Assembly (NCBI GenBank): GCA_049511415.1
Contig: JBEKYC010000039.1
Coordinates: forward strand, 1 to 63,941
Direction: 5' to 3'
Source: Bog-159 sp049511415
Lineage (GTDB): Bacteria; Acidobacteriota; Terriglobia; Bryobacterales; Bryobacteraceae
Length of the DNA: 63,941 bases
The position numbers were made by a program, and so were the translations under genes. Under the pieces are notes generated by a model. It worked only from the letters and a program-made list of their open reading frames with translations. It was not told where the DNA came from and did not search any database. Position 1 is the stretch's first letter. Each line of letters begins with the position of its first letter. Positions 1-8,245 of this stretch are shown here, one piece after another.

Positions 1-118
1 CGCAGAGTCCATGGCGGACACTGTTGCGGCTAGAGGCGGCTTTGCCCGCGGGACTGGTGGGGCCGGTGCTCTTTTTTGAGTTTTCGCGATTGGCATCGAT
101 TTTGGCTTGCGAGGACAT
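1..118 (-). CDS. Partial conserved hypothetical protein (N-terminus only, runs off left edge)
   Basis: Reading leftwards from an ATG at 118-116, 39 codons stay open to the window edge. The N-terminus contains RENSKKSTGPTSPAGKA followed by SSRNSVRHGL. This matches the 'RxNSxKSTGPxTPEGKA...NxxxHGL' start shared by a large family of uncharacterised proteins that is multicopy in Acidobacteriota and Planctomycetes. A good ribosome site (AAGGAG) lies 10 bases before the ATG, which supports the start. Function is unknown; the family is recognised only from this motif. The gene diverges from the next gene across a 154-base gap. Confidence 0.7.
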   Translation of the reverse strand, partial: MSSQAKIDANRENSKKSTGPTSPAGKAASSRNSVRHGLC

Positions 119-272
119 GGTGATTCTGCTCCTTACAGCCCAGTGGAACTGGCGAGCGGGGACGGGAGGGGAACTGGAAGTTGGGAAGTGGTTGATAGGA
201 TGGGGAAAATTTTAGGAGCTGCGGACGTGATTCCGGTTGATGCGGCCGCGACACGAGCAGTAAGATTGAACG

Positions 273-1853
273 ATGCAGCAGTCACGTGGGAAGGGCCGGC
301 TGGCCGGGTTGGTGGTTGCGATCCTGTTTGGGGCGATCCTGGCTCGCGCGGCTGACGAGGTGCTTACCAACCAGATGGTCATCGAAATGACCAAGCTGCG
401 TTTGAGCGATGCCAACATTATCGATCAGATCGAAAACAGCAAATGCAATTTCACGGTGACGGCGAGCGCTGTGATTGCGCTGCGGCAGCAAGGCGTGTCA
501 AACGGGGTGATTGCCGCCATGACTGCCAAGATGCGGGGGAAGACGGGGGCGGCGCCGCGGAATGTTCCGCCGCCGAGTGCGCCCGAGCAAGGCCCCGCGC
601 CGGCGGCATCGGAACTGAATGTAGGCCACCTACCGATGGGGCGATGGACAGTGCCCGACAGCATGGATGCGAGTTCGCGGCAGGCGCTTTTTCTCGATAG
701 CCGGTTTCTCGTATCGGCGACTTGCAGCGCGAAGGGGCTGCGCTTGGAGTTTAGGTACCGGAAACGGGGCGGCTTCAGGATGAGCCAGGACAAGCCGGAG
801 ATGCTCAAGCTGTCGGACGGCAAGCCCTATGTGGCGGTGCCAGTGTCCATCGATGGGGAACAGCGAATCACGATGTTCGGCGCACCCGGGGCGCAAACGA
901 ACGAGGTGACAGTTACAGCCGCCGGGCAAGACGACGCGGAAGCGTTTAAGACGGCGTCGGGTATGGCCAAAGCGTTCGGCATGGATGCCGGCGCGGTTCT
1001 TTCGATCGCGGAGATTTACCGTGCCGGGCGCATCGTGATGCGGTTTCCGCTTGACAACGGTGAAGATGCGGACTGGACCTTCGAGCCGCACGATGCCATG
1101 TTTCGGAAGTTCGGGTCAGGTTGCAATGCGATTCTGCCGAGACTCGGCTTCGGCGCAGAGAATCGCGCGGGGGAGACGACTGCTCCGGATGCCAGTGCAG
1201 GCAATCCGATGGGGATGCTGGGGAATTTTCTGGATGCTGTAACAGGCAAGACGGACAAGCGGCCCGAAATGGGAGGCGGAGCGACGAGTTCGAGTTCGAC
1301 CGTGACGCCGCCTGCGCCGGTAAGCGCCGCGCCGGTTCCGGCAGCGCCCGTCTTTCCGACGCAGATCCAAGCCAGCCAGGTTCCATTGCCGAGAATTGGG
1401 CAGTTGGTTTGTCCGGGCGTGGTGATGATGGCCGCGAAGGATCAGCCGGGGCATCCGTTCGCTACGGCAGCCGAGGCGAGGAGACACGACCGATTGGTGC
1501 AAGCGCCGCTGGCGATCATCAGTGTGTTTGCGAGCGGATCGGGCCGGTATCTCATAAAAGTAGACGGGGATGCCTACAGCTATTATCTAGGTGACGCGCG
1601 CGCGAGCGATTCCTGCAGCGGTGATGCACCGCGCGCGGCGGGATCGCCCGGCGGGCCGCAGGTGGGGCAATTCGTTTGTGCGGGAACGGTGATCGCGCCG
1701 GTTGGCAACCTGAACAAGGGACTCAGGGTGGGTGAGAAGATACGGATCGTGGAGTTAGGCCCGAACGGCCTGGGTGATTTCAAGCTGGCGGGCGACAACA
1801 AGATTTATGTAGTGGTGTCCGGCCGGGCGCCGCAGGATTCGTGCCGGCGTTGA
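273..1853 (+). CDS. Secreted hypothetical protein with Pro/Ala-rich linkers
   Basis: 526 residues. A basic start and hydrophobic stretch (residues about 9-26, ending ARA-ADE) form a clear Sec signal peptide. After it comes a short helical segment (about 30-90, with NQMVIEMTKLRLSDANIIDQI) that resembles small domains found near signal peptides in acidobacterial secreted proteins. A Pro/Ala-rich linker follows (about 95-115), then a globular region (about 120-310), another Pro/Ala linker (about 340-365), and two similar C-terminal stretches, each starting GQ(L/F)VC(P/A)GxV and containing conserved Cys. I do not recognise a catalytic domain; it is probably periplasmic or surface-exposed. No strong ribosome site precedes the ATG, so the start is moderately certain. 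Confidence 0.7.
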   Translation: MQQSRGKGRLAGLVVAILFGAILARAADEVLTNQMVIEMTKLRLSDANIIDQIENSKCNFTVTASAVIALRQQGVSNGVIAAMTAKMRGKTGAAPRNVPPPSAPEQGPAPAASELNVGHLPMGRWTVPDSMDASSRQALFLDSRFLVSATCSAKGLRLEFRYRKRGGFRMSQDKPEMLKLSDGKPYVAVPVSIDGEQRITMFGAPGAQTNEVTVTAAGQDDAEAFKTASGMAKAFGMDAGAVLSIAEIYRAGRIVMRFPLDNGEDADWTFEPHDAMFRKFGSGCNAILPRLGFGAENRAGETTAPDASAGNPMGMLGNFLDAVTGKTDKRPEMGGGATSSSSTVTPPAPVSAAPVPAAPVFPTQIQASQVPLPRIGQLVCPGVVMMAAKDQPGHPFATAAEARRHDRLVQAPLAIISVFASGSGRYLIKVDGDAYSYYLGDARASDSCSGDAPRAAGSPGGPQVGQFVCAGTVIAPVGNLNKGLRVGEKIRIVELGPNGLGDFKLAGDNKIYVVVSGRAPQDSCRR

Positions 1854-1885
1854 ACTGGTGAGCGTTCTAAGAAAGCAGGAGACTA

Positions 1886-2581
1886 TTGCCTATTCCGGTT
1901 TTGAAACCTACGGTAACGCGTGACGAGCAGTTTGGCGGCGTTACTTATCATATCGAGGGGGAACTCGTTCCCGTGCTGCGGATCGAGCTGGGGAGTGTCC
2001 CGGTGTACTTCGAGCATCATATTCTGCTTTGGAAGGAGCCGCGGACGCAGATCGGCATCAAGGCGCTGAAGGGCGGATTCCGGCGGGTGATGGCGGGGAT
2101 GCCCATTCTGCTGACGGAAGCGAGCGGTCCGGGGCAGATCGCTTTCAGCCGGGACGGGGCGGGGCATGTTTTCGGGATCCATTTGAACCGGGGCGAAGGC
2201 ATCGAAATGCGGGAACACCAGTTCCTGGCGGCGACCGGCGGGGTGGAATACACGTTCACGCGGGTGAAGGGCATTTCCAATATGCTGATGGGCGGGACCG
2301 GGTTTTTCATCGATCATTTCAGCGCGCCAAATAGTGAAGGCATTGTGTGGGTACACGGATACGGGAACGTGTTCGAGGTGACGCTGGGAGCGGGCGAACA
2401 GATCGACGTGGAGCCGGGCGGGTGGATCTACAAAGACCGCGCGGTGCAGATGGACACGCAGTTTCAGAAGTTCGCGACGGGATTGTTTGCGAGCGCGGCG
2501 CAGATCGTGTGCAACCGGTTTACGGGGCCGGGGCGCGTGGGGATTCAGTCGATGTATCTACACATGCCCACGGCGGAGTAG
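1886..2581 (+). CDS. AIM24 family protein
   Basis: 231 residues, starting at a TTG (1886) preceded by an AGCAGGAGA ribosome site. The protein shows the AIM24 (TIGR00266-like) beta-sandwich pattern: Gly-rich beta strands, LNRGEGIEMREHQFLA, a central GGTGFFIDHF segment, and the C-terminal GPGRVGIQSMY signature close to the stop. Bacterial AIM24 proteins are soluble trimers of unknown biochemical role; the mitochondrial relative helps maintain inner-membrane architecture. There is no signal peptide, so it should be cytosolic. A decayed second copy of its C-terminal signature lies 33 bases after the stop. Confidence 0.85.
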   Translation: MPIPVLKPTVTRDEQFGGVTYHIEGELVPVLRIELGSVPVYFEHHILLWKEPRTQIGIKALKGGFRRVMAGMPILLTEASGPGQIAFSRDGAGHVFGIHLNRGEGIEMREHQFLAATGGVEYTFTRVKGISNMLMGGTGFFIDHFSAPNSEGIVWVHGYGNVFEVTLGAGEQIDVEPGGWIYKDRAVQMDTQFQKFATGLFASAAQIVCNRFTGPGRVGIQSMYLHMPTAE

Positions 2582-2613
2582 GGGGCGGAATCCCCCGACG
2601 AACGCGGAAAGAG

Positions 2614-2675
2614 TTTACCGGTCCGGGACGAGTGGGATTCAGCCTATGTATGTTCGCAGGCGGACGGCGGCATAG
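2614..2675 (+). pseudogene. Remnant of a second AIM24 C-terminus
   Basis: From 2614 the frame reads FTGPGRVG; after a one-base shift it reads QPMYVRRRTAA and a TAG at 2673-2675. This parallels the intact gene's ending FTGPGRVGIQSMYLHMPTAE and its stop. The two copies differ mainly at third codon positions in the first eight codons, which suggests a diverged paralogue that was once under coding constraint and has since lost its body. It could instead be an old tandem partial duplication of the upstream gene. Confidence 0.55.
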
Positions 2676-2687
2676 GGGGCCGCAAGA

Positions 2688-3509
2688 ATGGCACTTCTAC
2701 AGTTTTGCATGCTGACGTGGTTTGCAACCGGATTATGTGTAGCGCTATCGGGGCAGGATTTGCCGGCGACGTGCGGGGACCAAACGGCGCAGTTTCCGGG
2801 CCCGGCGACGAAGATCGACAGCCAGTGCGGTCTGAACGGGATACCTAACGACGACGCGGACGGGTTGCAGAATGCCGCTAAGAACAATTTCTGTCCGCGG
2901 GCCGAAACGGTCAGCGTCACTTCTACGGTGATGAACGATCTGCAAGCGAAAGCCGCGCCTTTGGTACCGCTGGGCAGTCCGCCGGAATCGCGCGCGGGGC
3001 TGGCCGGGCTGGGGGAAGGCAAACTGGCGACTTTCGAAGGATATGTGATGATCTCGCGGCAGGAGTGCGCGGAGAGCGTCAACTGTGGGGCGAGCGTGCC
3101 CAACGAGGACGCGTTCCACGACGTGCACATCTCACTGCTGGACAGTCCCAAGAAGGCGAACACCAACGAATGCACCTCGTTCGTGGCGGAGATGATTCCG
3201 CACCATCGCCCGCCCACATGGAATTCGTGCAGCGTGAACGCGGTCGCGAAAAAGGGCTTGCGGGTACGCGTCACGGGGCAACTATTTTTCGACGGCAGCC
3301 ATCAGGTGTGCGCGAACGGCAAGGCAGTGGGAAACAGTCCCAAGCGATCGTCTCTATGGGAAATCCATCCCATTTATAATTTTGAGGTTTGCGCGTCGGG
3401 CACTTGCGCGGGCGGCGGCTGGCAGAAGTTGGAGGATTGGAGCGGGGCGGTGTCCGCATGCCAGCCGGGCGCCTGCGAGGAGAAGGAACCGAGCGCGAAA
3501 AAGAAGTAG
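2688..3509 (+). CDS. Secreted Cys-containing hypothetical protein
   Basis: 273 residues. The first ~24 residues (hydrophobic, ending in SGQDLPA) look like a signal peptide. The mature part has about a dozen cysteines, which suggests disulfides in the periplasm. The core contains FEGYVMISRQE, DVHISLLD, VRVTGQLFFDGSH and LWEIHPIYNFEVC. This is a beta-rich pattern like the OB-fold 'WEIHPV' proteins seen beside nucleases and in secreted proteins of many Gram-negatives. I cannot assign an activity. The C-terminus is Lys/Glu-rich and probably disordered. The ATG has a moderate AGGGGG site upstream. Confidence 0.7.
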   Translation: MALLQFCMLTWFATGLCVALSGQDLPATCGDQTAQFPGPATKIDSQCGLNGIPNDDADGLQNAAKNNFCPRAETVSVTSTVMNDLQAKAAPLVPLGSPPESRAGLAGLGEGKLATFEGYVMISRQECAESVNCGASVPNEDAFHDVHISLLDSPKKANTNECTSFVAEMIPHHRPPTWNSCSVNAVAKKGLRVRVTGQLFFDGSHQVCANGKAVGNSPKRSSLWEIHPIYNFEVCASGTCAGGGWQKLEDWSGAVSACQPGACEEKEPSAKKK

Positions 3510-3880
3510 AGCACCAACTTCCGCCGGCCGGTGTTATGGGATTGTGAACGCGCGCGGCAAGGCACTCGCCGAAGTAAGCCAGGGGACCTGCCGTTCGATT
3601 TCGAGGTCTTCTTCCAGGCGCAGTACGCGCAGACAGCGCGAGCGATTGCGCGGGTAATTCGCTACCCGGGCCGCAGCGCTGGAACATGTGCGCACAGGCG
3701 GCGCGTTATCCGTTGGTAAGTGCGGAACGTTAACTACCGGGGCGGGTGGCGTGAATCCGGCGTACCTTCACCCGTACGTTTGGTATCGCCCGAGGGAACT
3801 CCCTCTGCGTAGAATTTCAGGCATGACAGTCTTCGCGCACGCGAGATTGCTCTGAGATCGCAATTTGCCTGAGGGAGGGG
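3510..3880. other. Intergenic region with a possible ECF sigma-factor remnant
   Basis: No intact gene is visible here. From about 3591 to 3680 on the plus strand one frame reads FDFEVFFQAQYAQTARAIAR and then VIRYPGR. That resembles region 2.1 at the N-terminus of acidobacterial ECF sigma factors (FExFFxAxYxxxARxxARVxxDPGRAEE). The match is lost after about 30 residues, and no region 2.4 or sigma4 follows. It is best read as a decayed gene start. The last ~100 bases before 3881 should hold the promoter of the pilin gene. Confidence 0.35.
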
Positions 3881-4075
3881 ATGACGATGACGAATTTTCT
3901 GAACAACCTATGGAAGGACGATCAAGGCCAGGACCTGATCGAATATACATTGCTAATGGCTTTTGTGGCGCTTGGCTCCGCCGTACTGTTTGTCAGTGCC
4001 GGCACCAGCATCAGCTCGATCTGGAGCACCACCAACTTACAGTTGAGCACGGCGGCGTCCGTAGCCGGGAGCTAG
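3881..4075 (+). CDS. Flp/Fap family type IVb pilin
   Basis: 64 residues. A short charged leader (NNLWKDDQGQDLIEYTLL) precedes one hydrophobic helix (residues about 22-42). This is the Flp pilin layout, in which a prepilin peptidase cuts after the Gly of GQDLIEY and leaves the conserved E-Y pair near the mature N-terminus. Mature subunits assemble into Tad pili for surface adhesion. A strong ribosome site (GGAGGGG) stands just before the ATG at 3881; a second in-frame ATG is at 3887. No tad/cpa assembly genes lie in this window, so it must rely on a system elsewhere. Confidence 0.9.
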   Translation: MTMTNFLNNLWKDDQGQDLIEYTLLMAFVALGSAVLFVSAGTSISSIWSTTNLQLSTAASVAGS

Positions 4076-4135
4076 GGGCGGGCTGAGGCCAGGCTCAAGC
4101 CTGCCGCAGGCTAAAAGCCTACCCCACTGTGGCGA
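4076..4135. repeat. REP-like double hairpin element, copy 1
   Basis: Two short hairpins lie in series: CAGGC-TCAA-GCCTG (4090-4103) and AGGCT-AAA-AGCCT (4108-4120), flanked by GGGGCGGGC on the left and CCCC on the right. The layout and the TCAA loop match the element at 39661-39716. It sits between two convergent genes and may also act as a bidirectional terminator. Confidence 0.5.
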
Positions 4136-4137
4136 GG

Positions 4138-5502
4138 TCAGTCGCCCTGCCCGAACAAGGCCAATACCTGCGCGTACAATTCTTCCACGCGCGCTTCCGA
4201 GCGGGCTTCGGCGGCCAGGCGCAAGAGCGGCTCGGTGTTGGATGCGCGCACGTGAATCCAGGCATCGGGCAGGATCAGTTTCAGGCCGTCGGAGCGGTCC
4301 GTTTCCACGCCGGGGAAGCTCTCTTCGAGCGCCTGCATCAGGGGGCCGAGACGGCCGTGCTCGTAGGCAACTTTGCCGAGCTTCCGGTAGAAGCGCGGCA
4401 GGCGCGCGGCCAAGACCGACATACTCTCGCCTGTCTCCGCCATGCGGTCGAGCAGGAAGGCCATGCCGGTGTAGCTGTCGCGGCAGAGATGCACGGCCGG
4501 GAAAATGATGCCGCCGTTGGACCCTTCGCCGCCAATGACGGCATGGACGGCCTGCATCATCTCGACGACGTTGGCTTCGCCGACCGGCGTGCGATAGACG
4601 CGGCGGCCATGCGCGGCGGCCACTGCATCGATCACGGACGAAGTCGTCAGGTTCACCACCACATCGCCGGGCAGGCGGCGGAGCGCGGCATCCACGGCCA
4701 GGGCGAGCACGTCGTCGTTATCCAGCACGCGGCCGGTTTCGTCGGCGACGGCCAGGCGGTCGCCATCGGGGTCTTGCGCGAATCCCACTTCGGCGCCGGA
4801 TTGCCGCACGAGCGCGGAGAAGTCGCCGAGCGTATCGGGCCGCGGCTCGGCTACGCGCGGGAAGGGCTGAGTGGGATCGACGGAGATGGCATGCAGATCG
4901 CAGGCGAGCGTATCGCGCAGGAAGCCGGAGGTCATCAGCGATCCGGCGCCGTTGACCGCATCGAGCGCCACGCGGAAATGGCGGCTGCGGATGCGCTCCA
5001 CGTCCACGTGACGCAGCACGCGCTCGATGTGCAATCGCGGCGGGGTAGCGTGATCGGCCGAGGCGCGGCGTATCTCGGCGTTGCCGGCGCGGCGGAATTC
5101 GCTCTGATGATACAGGTCCAGCAACTCACCGCGTTCGTAGCTGTTGAAAAACAGGCCTTCGGAGTTGAACAACTTCAGCGCGTTGTATTCGGGCGGATTG
5201 TGCGATGCGGTGATGGCGATGCCGCCGCGCGCGCGGGTGACGCCGACGTAAATCTGTATGGTGGGGGTGGGCAGGATGCCGACATCGACCACTTCGCAGC
5301 CCGATGCCAGCAGACCGCAGGCGACCGCATGATAGAGCATCTCGCCGCTGGAGCGCGTATCGCGCCCGACGACCACCCGACCCGCGCCGACATAAGTGCC
5401 GAAGGCTTGCGCGAAGGCGCAGGCGAGACCCGGCGTGAGAAAATCGCCGACTACGCCGCGGATGCCGGAGACGCCGATTTTCAGCAGATGTTCACGCGCC
5501 AT
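4138..5502 (-). CDS. Phosphoglucomutase/phosphomannomutase (GlmM-like), canonical paralogue
   Basis: 454 residues of the alpha-D-phosphohexomutase family, which moves phosphate between the 1- and 6-positions of hexose phosphates. All four active-site loops are visible: the phosphoserine loop TASHNP (catalytic Ser100), the metal loop DPDGDR (D244, D246, D248), the sugar loop GEGSN, and the C-terminal phosphate loop RASNTEPLLR. The likely substrate is glucosamine, mannose or glucose phosphate; the closest match is the GlmM/archaeal PMM group. The ATG at 5502 overlaps the upstream gene's stop by one base (TGATG), so translation is probably coupled to its diverged paralogue. Last gene of a four-gene operon. 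Confidence 0.9.
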   Translation of the reverse strand: MAREHLLKIGVSGIRGVVGDFLTPGLACAFAQAFGTYVGAGRVVVGRDTRSSGEMLYHAVACGLLASGCEVVDVGILPTPTIQIYVGVTRARGGIAITASHNPPEYNALKLFNSEGLFFNSYERGELLDLYHQSEFRRAGNAEIRRASADHATPPRLHIERVLRHVDVERIRSRHFRVALDAVNGAGSLMTSGFLRDTLACDLHAISVDPTQPFPRVAEPRPDTLGDFSALVRQSGAEVGFAQDPDGDRLAVADETGRVLDNDDVLALAVDAALRRLPGDVVVNLTTSSVIDAVAAAHGRRVYRTPVGEANVVEMMQAVHAVIGGEGSNGGIIFPAVHLCRDSYTGMAFLLDRMAETGESMSVLAARLPRFYRKLGKVAYEHGRLGPLMQALEESFPGVETDRSDGLKLILPDAWIHVRASNTEPLLRLAAEARSEARVEELYAQVLALFGQGD

Positions 5503-6875
5503 CAGGCGAAGCTCCTGACTTCTTCCATGAGCGCTTCGAACAGATCGCGCGGCGGATCGCCGCGTTGTTCGCAGATGACGCGCACGATAGGCTCGGTCTG
5601 GCTGACGCGCACGTGGAACCAGCGGCCGGGCCAATCCACGCGCAGTCCGTCGAGCACGTTGAGGCGGCCATCGCCGTAGCGCTGGCGGAGATCCATCAAC
5701 AGCGCCGGAATGCGCTGGGTCACCAGCGGCACCTGGCCTTTCAGGATGGAGTACTTGGGATAGCCGCGCAGCACCTGGCTGAGCGCGCGGCCGCTTTCGT
5801 GGAGCATCGAAAGCACGGCGAGCATGGAGGCGATGCCATCGTAGACAAAGCGGAATTGCGGCATCATCACGGCACCGGTGCCTTCCCCGGCCAGGGCGAT
5901 CTGCTCGGCGCGATAGGTGGAGAGCGCATCGATGGCGGCCTGGCGGCCGACCGGCACGCGCACGACTTTGCCGCCGTGACGCGCGGCGACTTCTTCGAGC
6001 AGCGCCGTACTGGATATATTGGCGATGACCAGCTTGCCCGGTCCGCGCGGCAACAGATAATCGGCCAGCAGCGGCAAGACCATTTCTTCGGAGACGGGAG
6101 TGCCGTCTTCGGCGGCCAGGGCCACGCGGTCGGAATCCACATCGAAGAGAAAGCCGGCATCCGCGTGAAGTGGCTGCATCAGCGGCGCTAATTGCAGGGC
6201 GACGGCGTCGCGCGTGGTGGAAGGCTCGTGCGCGAAGCTGACGCCTTCGATTTTCTCGTTGATGAGGATGAAGCCGGTGCCGAAACGCTCGTTGGCGCGG
6301 CGCAGGATCAGCGAGGACGTGCCGTTGCAGCAATCCACCAGCACGCGAAAGTTCCGCAAGGCGTCGAAGTCGTAGTTGGCCGCCAGATCGTCGAGATAGC
6401 GGTCGATGGCGTGCAGTTCGGGAGTCAGGCGGCCGATGCGGGTCCAGTCAGTGAAAGCGAACTTCTTCAGATGGTAGATATCCAGCAGTTCGCCGGCTTC
6501 GGCGGTGGAGAGATAGATGCCGGCGCGGCCGAAAAATTTGAGCGCATTCCACTCGGCGCTGTTATGGCTGGCGCTGATGGAGACGCCGCCGGCGGCGTCG
6601 CGGCGGCGGATGGAGTGCTGGATGACGGGCGTAGGCGCGATGCCCAGATCGATGACATCGTGCCCACAGGCGAGCAATCCGGCGAGCAGGCCTTCGCGGA
6701 TCATGACCCCGCTGGCGCGCGGATCGCGGCCGATGACTACCGCGCCGCCCGGCTCCAGAAAAGTGCCGAAGGCGGCGGCGAAATCCAGGACATGGGAAGC
6801 GGTGAGACCGGAGCCGACGACACCGCGCAGCCCGACGTGCGAAATGCGCAGCGATTTGGCGGCCAGTGGGATCAT
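5502..6875 (-). CDS. Phosphohexomutase paralogue with altered active-site loops
   Basis: 457 residues, clearly homologous along its whole length to the gene just downstream. The phosphoserine loop is SASHNS (Ser103 kept, Pro changed), the metal loop is DVDSDR (three Asp kept at 245, 247 and 249; Pro and Gly changed), the sugar loop is GEGTG, and the phosphate loop is RVSQTEPIVR. The core catalytic residues remain, so activity is plausible, but sugar specificity probably differs. A 4-base overlap (ATGA) joins it to the CBM9-like gene upstream, and one base joins it to the paralogue downstream. It arose by tandem duplication followed by divergence. Confidence 0.85.
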   Translation of the reverse strand: MIPLAAKSLRISHVGLRGVVGSGLTASHVLDFAAAFGTFLEPGGAVVIGRDPRASGVMIREGLLAGLLACGHDVIDLGIAPTPVIQHSIRRRDAAGGVSISASHNSAEWNALKFFGRAGIYLSTAEAGELLDIYHLKKFAFTDWTRIGRLTPELHAIDRYLDDLAANYDFDALRNFRVLVDCCNGTSSLILRRANERFGTGFILINEKIEGVSFAHEPSTTRDAVALQLAPLMQPLHADAGFLFDVDSDRVALAAEDGTPVSEEMVLPLLADYLLPRGPGKLVIANISSTALLEEVAARHGGKVVRVPVGRQAAIDALSTYRAEQIALAGEGTGAVMMPQFRFVYDGIASMLAVLSMLHESGRALSQVLRGYPKYSILKGQVPLVTQRIPALLMDLRQRYGDGRLNVLDGLRVDWPGRWFHVRVSQTEPIVRVICEQRGDPPRDLFEALMEEVRSFA

Positions 6876-7561
6876 GGGACCAGCTTCAGCAGACCGAAGG
6901 CTTGCGGCACGTGGAAGCTGGCTTCGCCGGTGGGCTGCCAGGCGATGAATTTGCGGCCGGGGTCGCGGCCCTGGCAGCGATAGAGATTGATGCGCATCTG
7001 CAAGCCGGCGGCCGGCGGGCGGTCATCGATGGAAAGCAGCGGAATGCGCATTTCGGCGTACCAGATCTTGTGCGCCGCGTCGATACGGGCCTTCACGGTG
7101 AAGCCGGAGTTCCACAGCCAGCCGCCTTCCGGCAGCGGGTTCACACGATCGATATCCAGATCCACCCATTCGCCCCGCGGCGACACTTCGAATTCCTTAT
7201 AGCGGGTGATGCGCTTGAAATCGCTGCCGACGAAGACTTCCGCAACGTCCCAGTTCCAAAGCTCGTTGGTTTCGGTGGTCTGCGACGGGTTGGGCTTTAG
7301 GTGCATTTCCCGATAGGGGCAAACGAACAGGAAGTAAATGTTGGCGTGCGTCCAGCGGGAGCGGATTTCGGTGCGGTGGCCGGGGACGGGCTCGCCGCGC
7401 GGGCCGTTTTCGGCGATCACCGCCGGTTCGTCTTTCCATTGCGGCGCGGCGGGATCGGCGGTCAGAGGAAAGTCAGCCGCGGCGTAGCGGCTGGCGATCG
7501 TGCCGGGCTCGCGCGCCCATAGCCCGCTGGCGGCGAGCAATAGTAAGAAGGCGGGTATCAC
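6872..7561 (-). CDS. Secreted carbohydrate-binding family 9-like protein
   Basis: 229 residues starting from GTG at 7561. A short signal peptide (LLLLAASGLWA) is followed by a single CBM9-like/DOMON-like beta-sandwich. Diagnostic segments are RSRWTHANIYFLFVCPY, ELWNWDVAEVFVG, YKEFEVSPRGEWVDLDID and AEMRIPL, followed by INLYRCQG near the end. Proteins of this type bind glycans in the periplasm or at the surface. GTGA overlaps the end of the upstream lipoprotein gene, and ATGA overlaps the start of the phosphohexomutase gene, so all are probably co-translated. An exported glycan binder coupled to sugar-phosphate enzymes suggests a role in glycan use or envelope sugar supply. Confidence 0.85.
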   Translation of the reverse strand: MIPAFLLLLAASGLWAREPGTIASRYAAADFPLTADPAAPQWKDEPAVIAENGPRGEPVPGHRTEIRSRWTHANIYFLFVCPYREMHLKPNPSQTTETNELWNWDVAEVFVGSDFKRITRYKEFEVSPRGEWVDLDIDRVNPLPEGGWLWNSGFTVKARIDAAHKIWYAEMRIPLLSIDDRPPAAGLQMRINLYRCQGRDPGRKFIAWQPTGEASFHVPQAFGLLKLVP

Positions 7562-8172
7562 CGCATGGTTTCCAGGTACTGGCCGGTGGTGGCGTCTACA
7601 AATACCGAGAAATTGCTGGTGCCCACGGACTCACCCCAGATCACGCGCCAACTTACATCGGGGAACTTATTGTTGGCTTCCAAGAGCAAGGTGATGGGCT
7701 TGCCGGGGTTCTTTTTTTCGTAATCGGCGGCCTTTTTCAAGGCGGTCTGGTAGGCTTGATCGGAATCGGTTTTTATGGCAGCCATGGGGAAGGGCTTGGC
7801 AGCGCCGTTTGCGGACCAGCTCTGGTCGCCGCCCGCGAACACGCCTTTGTGCAGGTTACCCTCGGATTCCACCACCGAGTAAGTGTAGCTGCGCGCGTGG
7901 CCCTGGCTGGCGGAAACGAAAATGGCTTGCCACGCGGCGGCTTTGCCGGGCGCGGCCTTCACTTCCGGCAGGAGGATGCTGGTGACTTTCAAGGGCTGAA
8001 TATCCGCGGCCCAGCCGCGCGCGGCGATGTACATCTGCTGCAGTGCCTGCCGGCCCGTGACCGGCTCCGGCGGCTTTTCCTCCGCCTTCTTTTGCGGCGC
8101 GGGTGTTTCCGTAGAACATCCGGCCAGGAGCAGCATCAGGGTCGAGGCAGTAAACAACGTGAATGTTTTCAT
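7558..8172 (-). CDS. Lipoprotein with PepSY-like C-terminal region
   Basis: 204 residues from the ATG at 8172. The N-terminus MKTFTLFTASTLMLLLAGC is a lipoprotein signal, with lipidated Cys19. A Lys/Glu/Pro linker (about 24-40) leads to a domain with VSWRVIWGESVGTSNFSVFV and DATTGQYLETMR at the end. This last part resembles the PepSY pattern of a strand plus 'D..TG.' turn. Function is unknown. It is the first gene of the operon with the CBM9-like gene (4-base overlap) and the two phosphohexomutases. An ATG at 8193 would add seven residues, but the 8172 start gives a better signal peptide. Confidence 0.75.
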   Translation of the reverse strand: MKTFTLFTASTLMLLLAGCSTETPAPQKKAEEKPPEPVTGRQALQQMYIAARGWAADIQPLKVTSILLPEVKAAPGKAAAWQAIFVSASQGHARSYTYSVVESEGNLHKGVFAGGDQSWSANGAAKPFPMAAIKTDSDQAYQTALKKAADYEKKNPGKPITLLLEANNKFPDVSWRVIWGESVGTSNFSVFVDATTGQYLETMR

Positions 8173-8245
8173 AGGTTCAACCTGCGAAGTCACATTCTAG
8201 CAGCCGGAAAGCGGAGGCGATGCGGGTACGCGATACAATCGGCTG

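Noticed and set aside
4129..5679. 516-codon open frame on the plus strand opposite the phosphohexomutase genes
   Set aside because: It is an antisense shadow caused by high third-position GC. The minus-strand protein has all catalytic motifs, and the plus frame has no family features.
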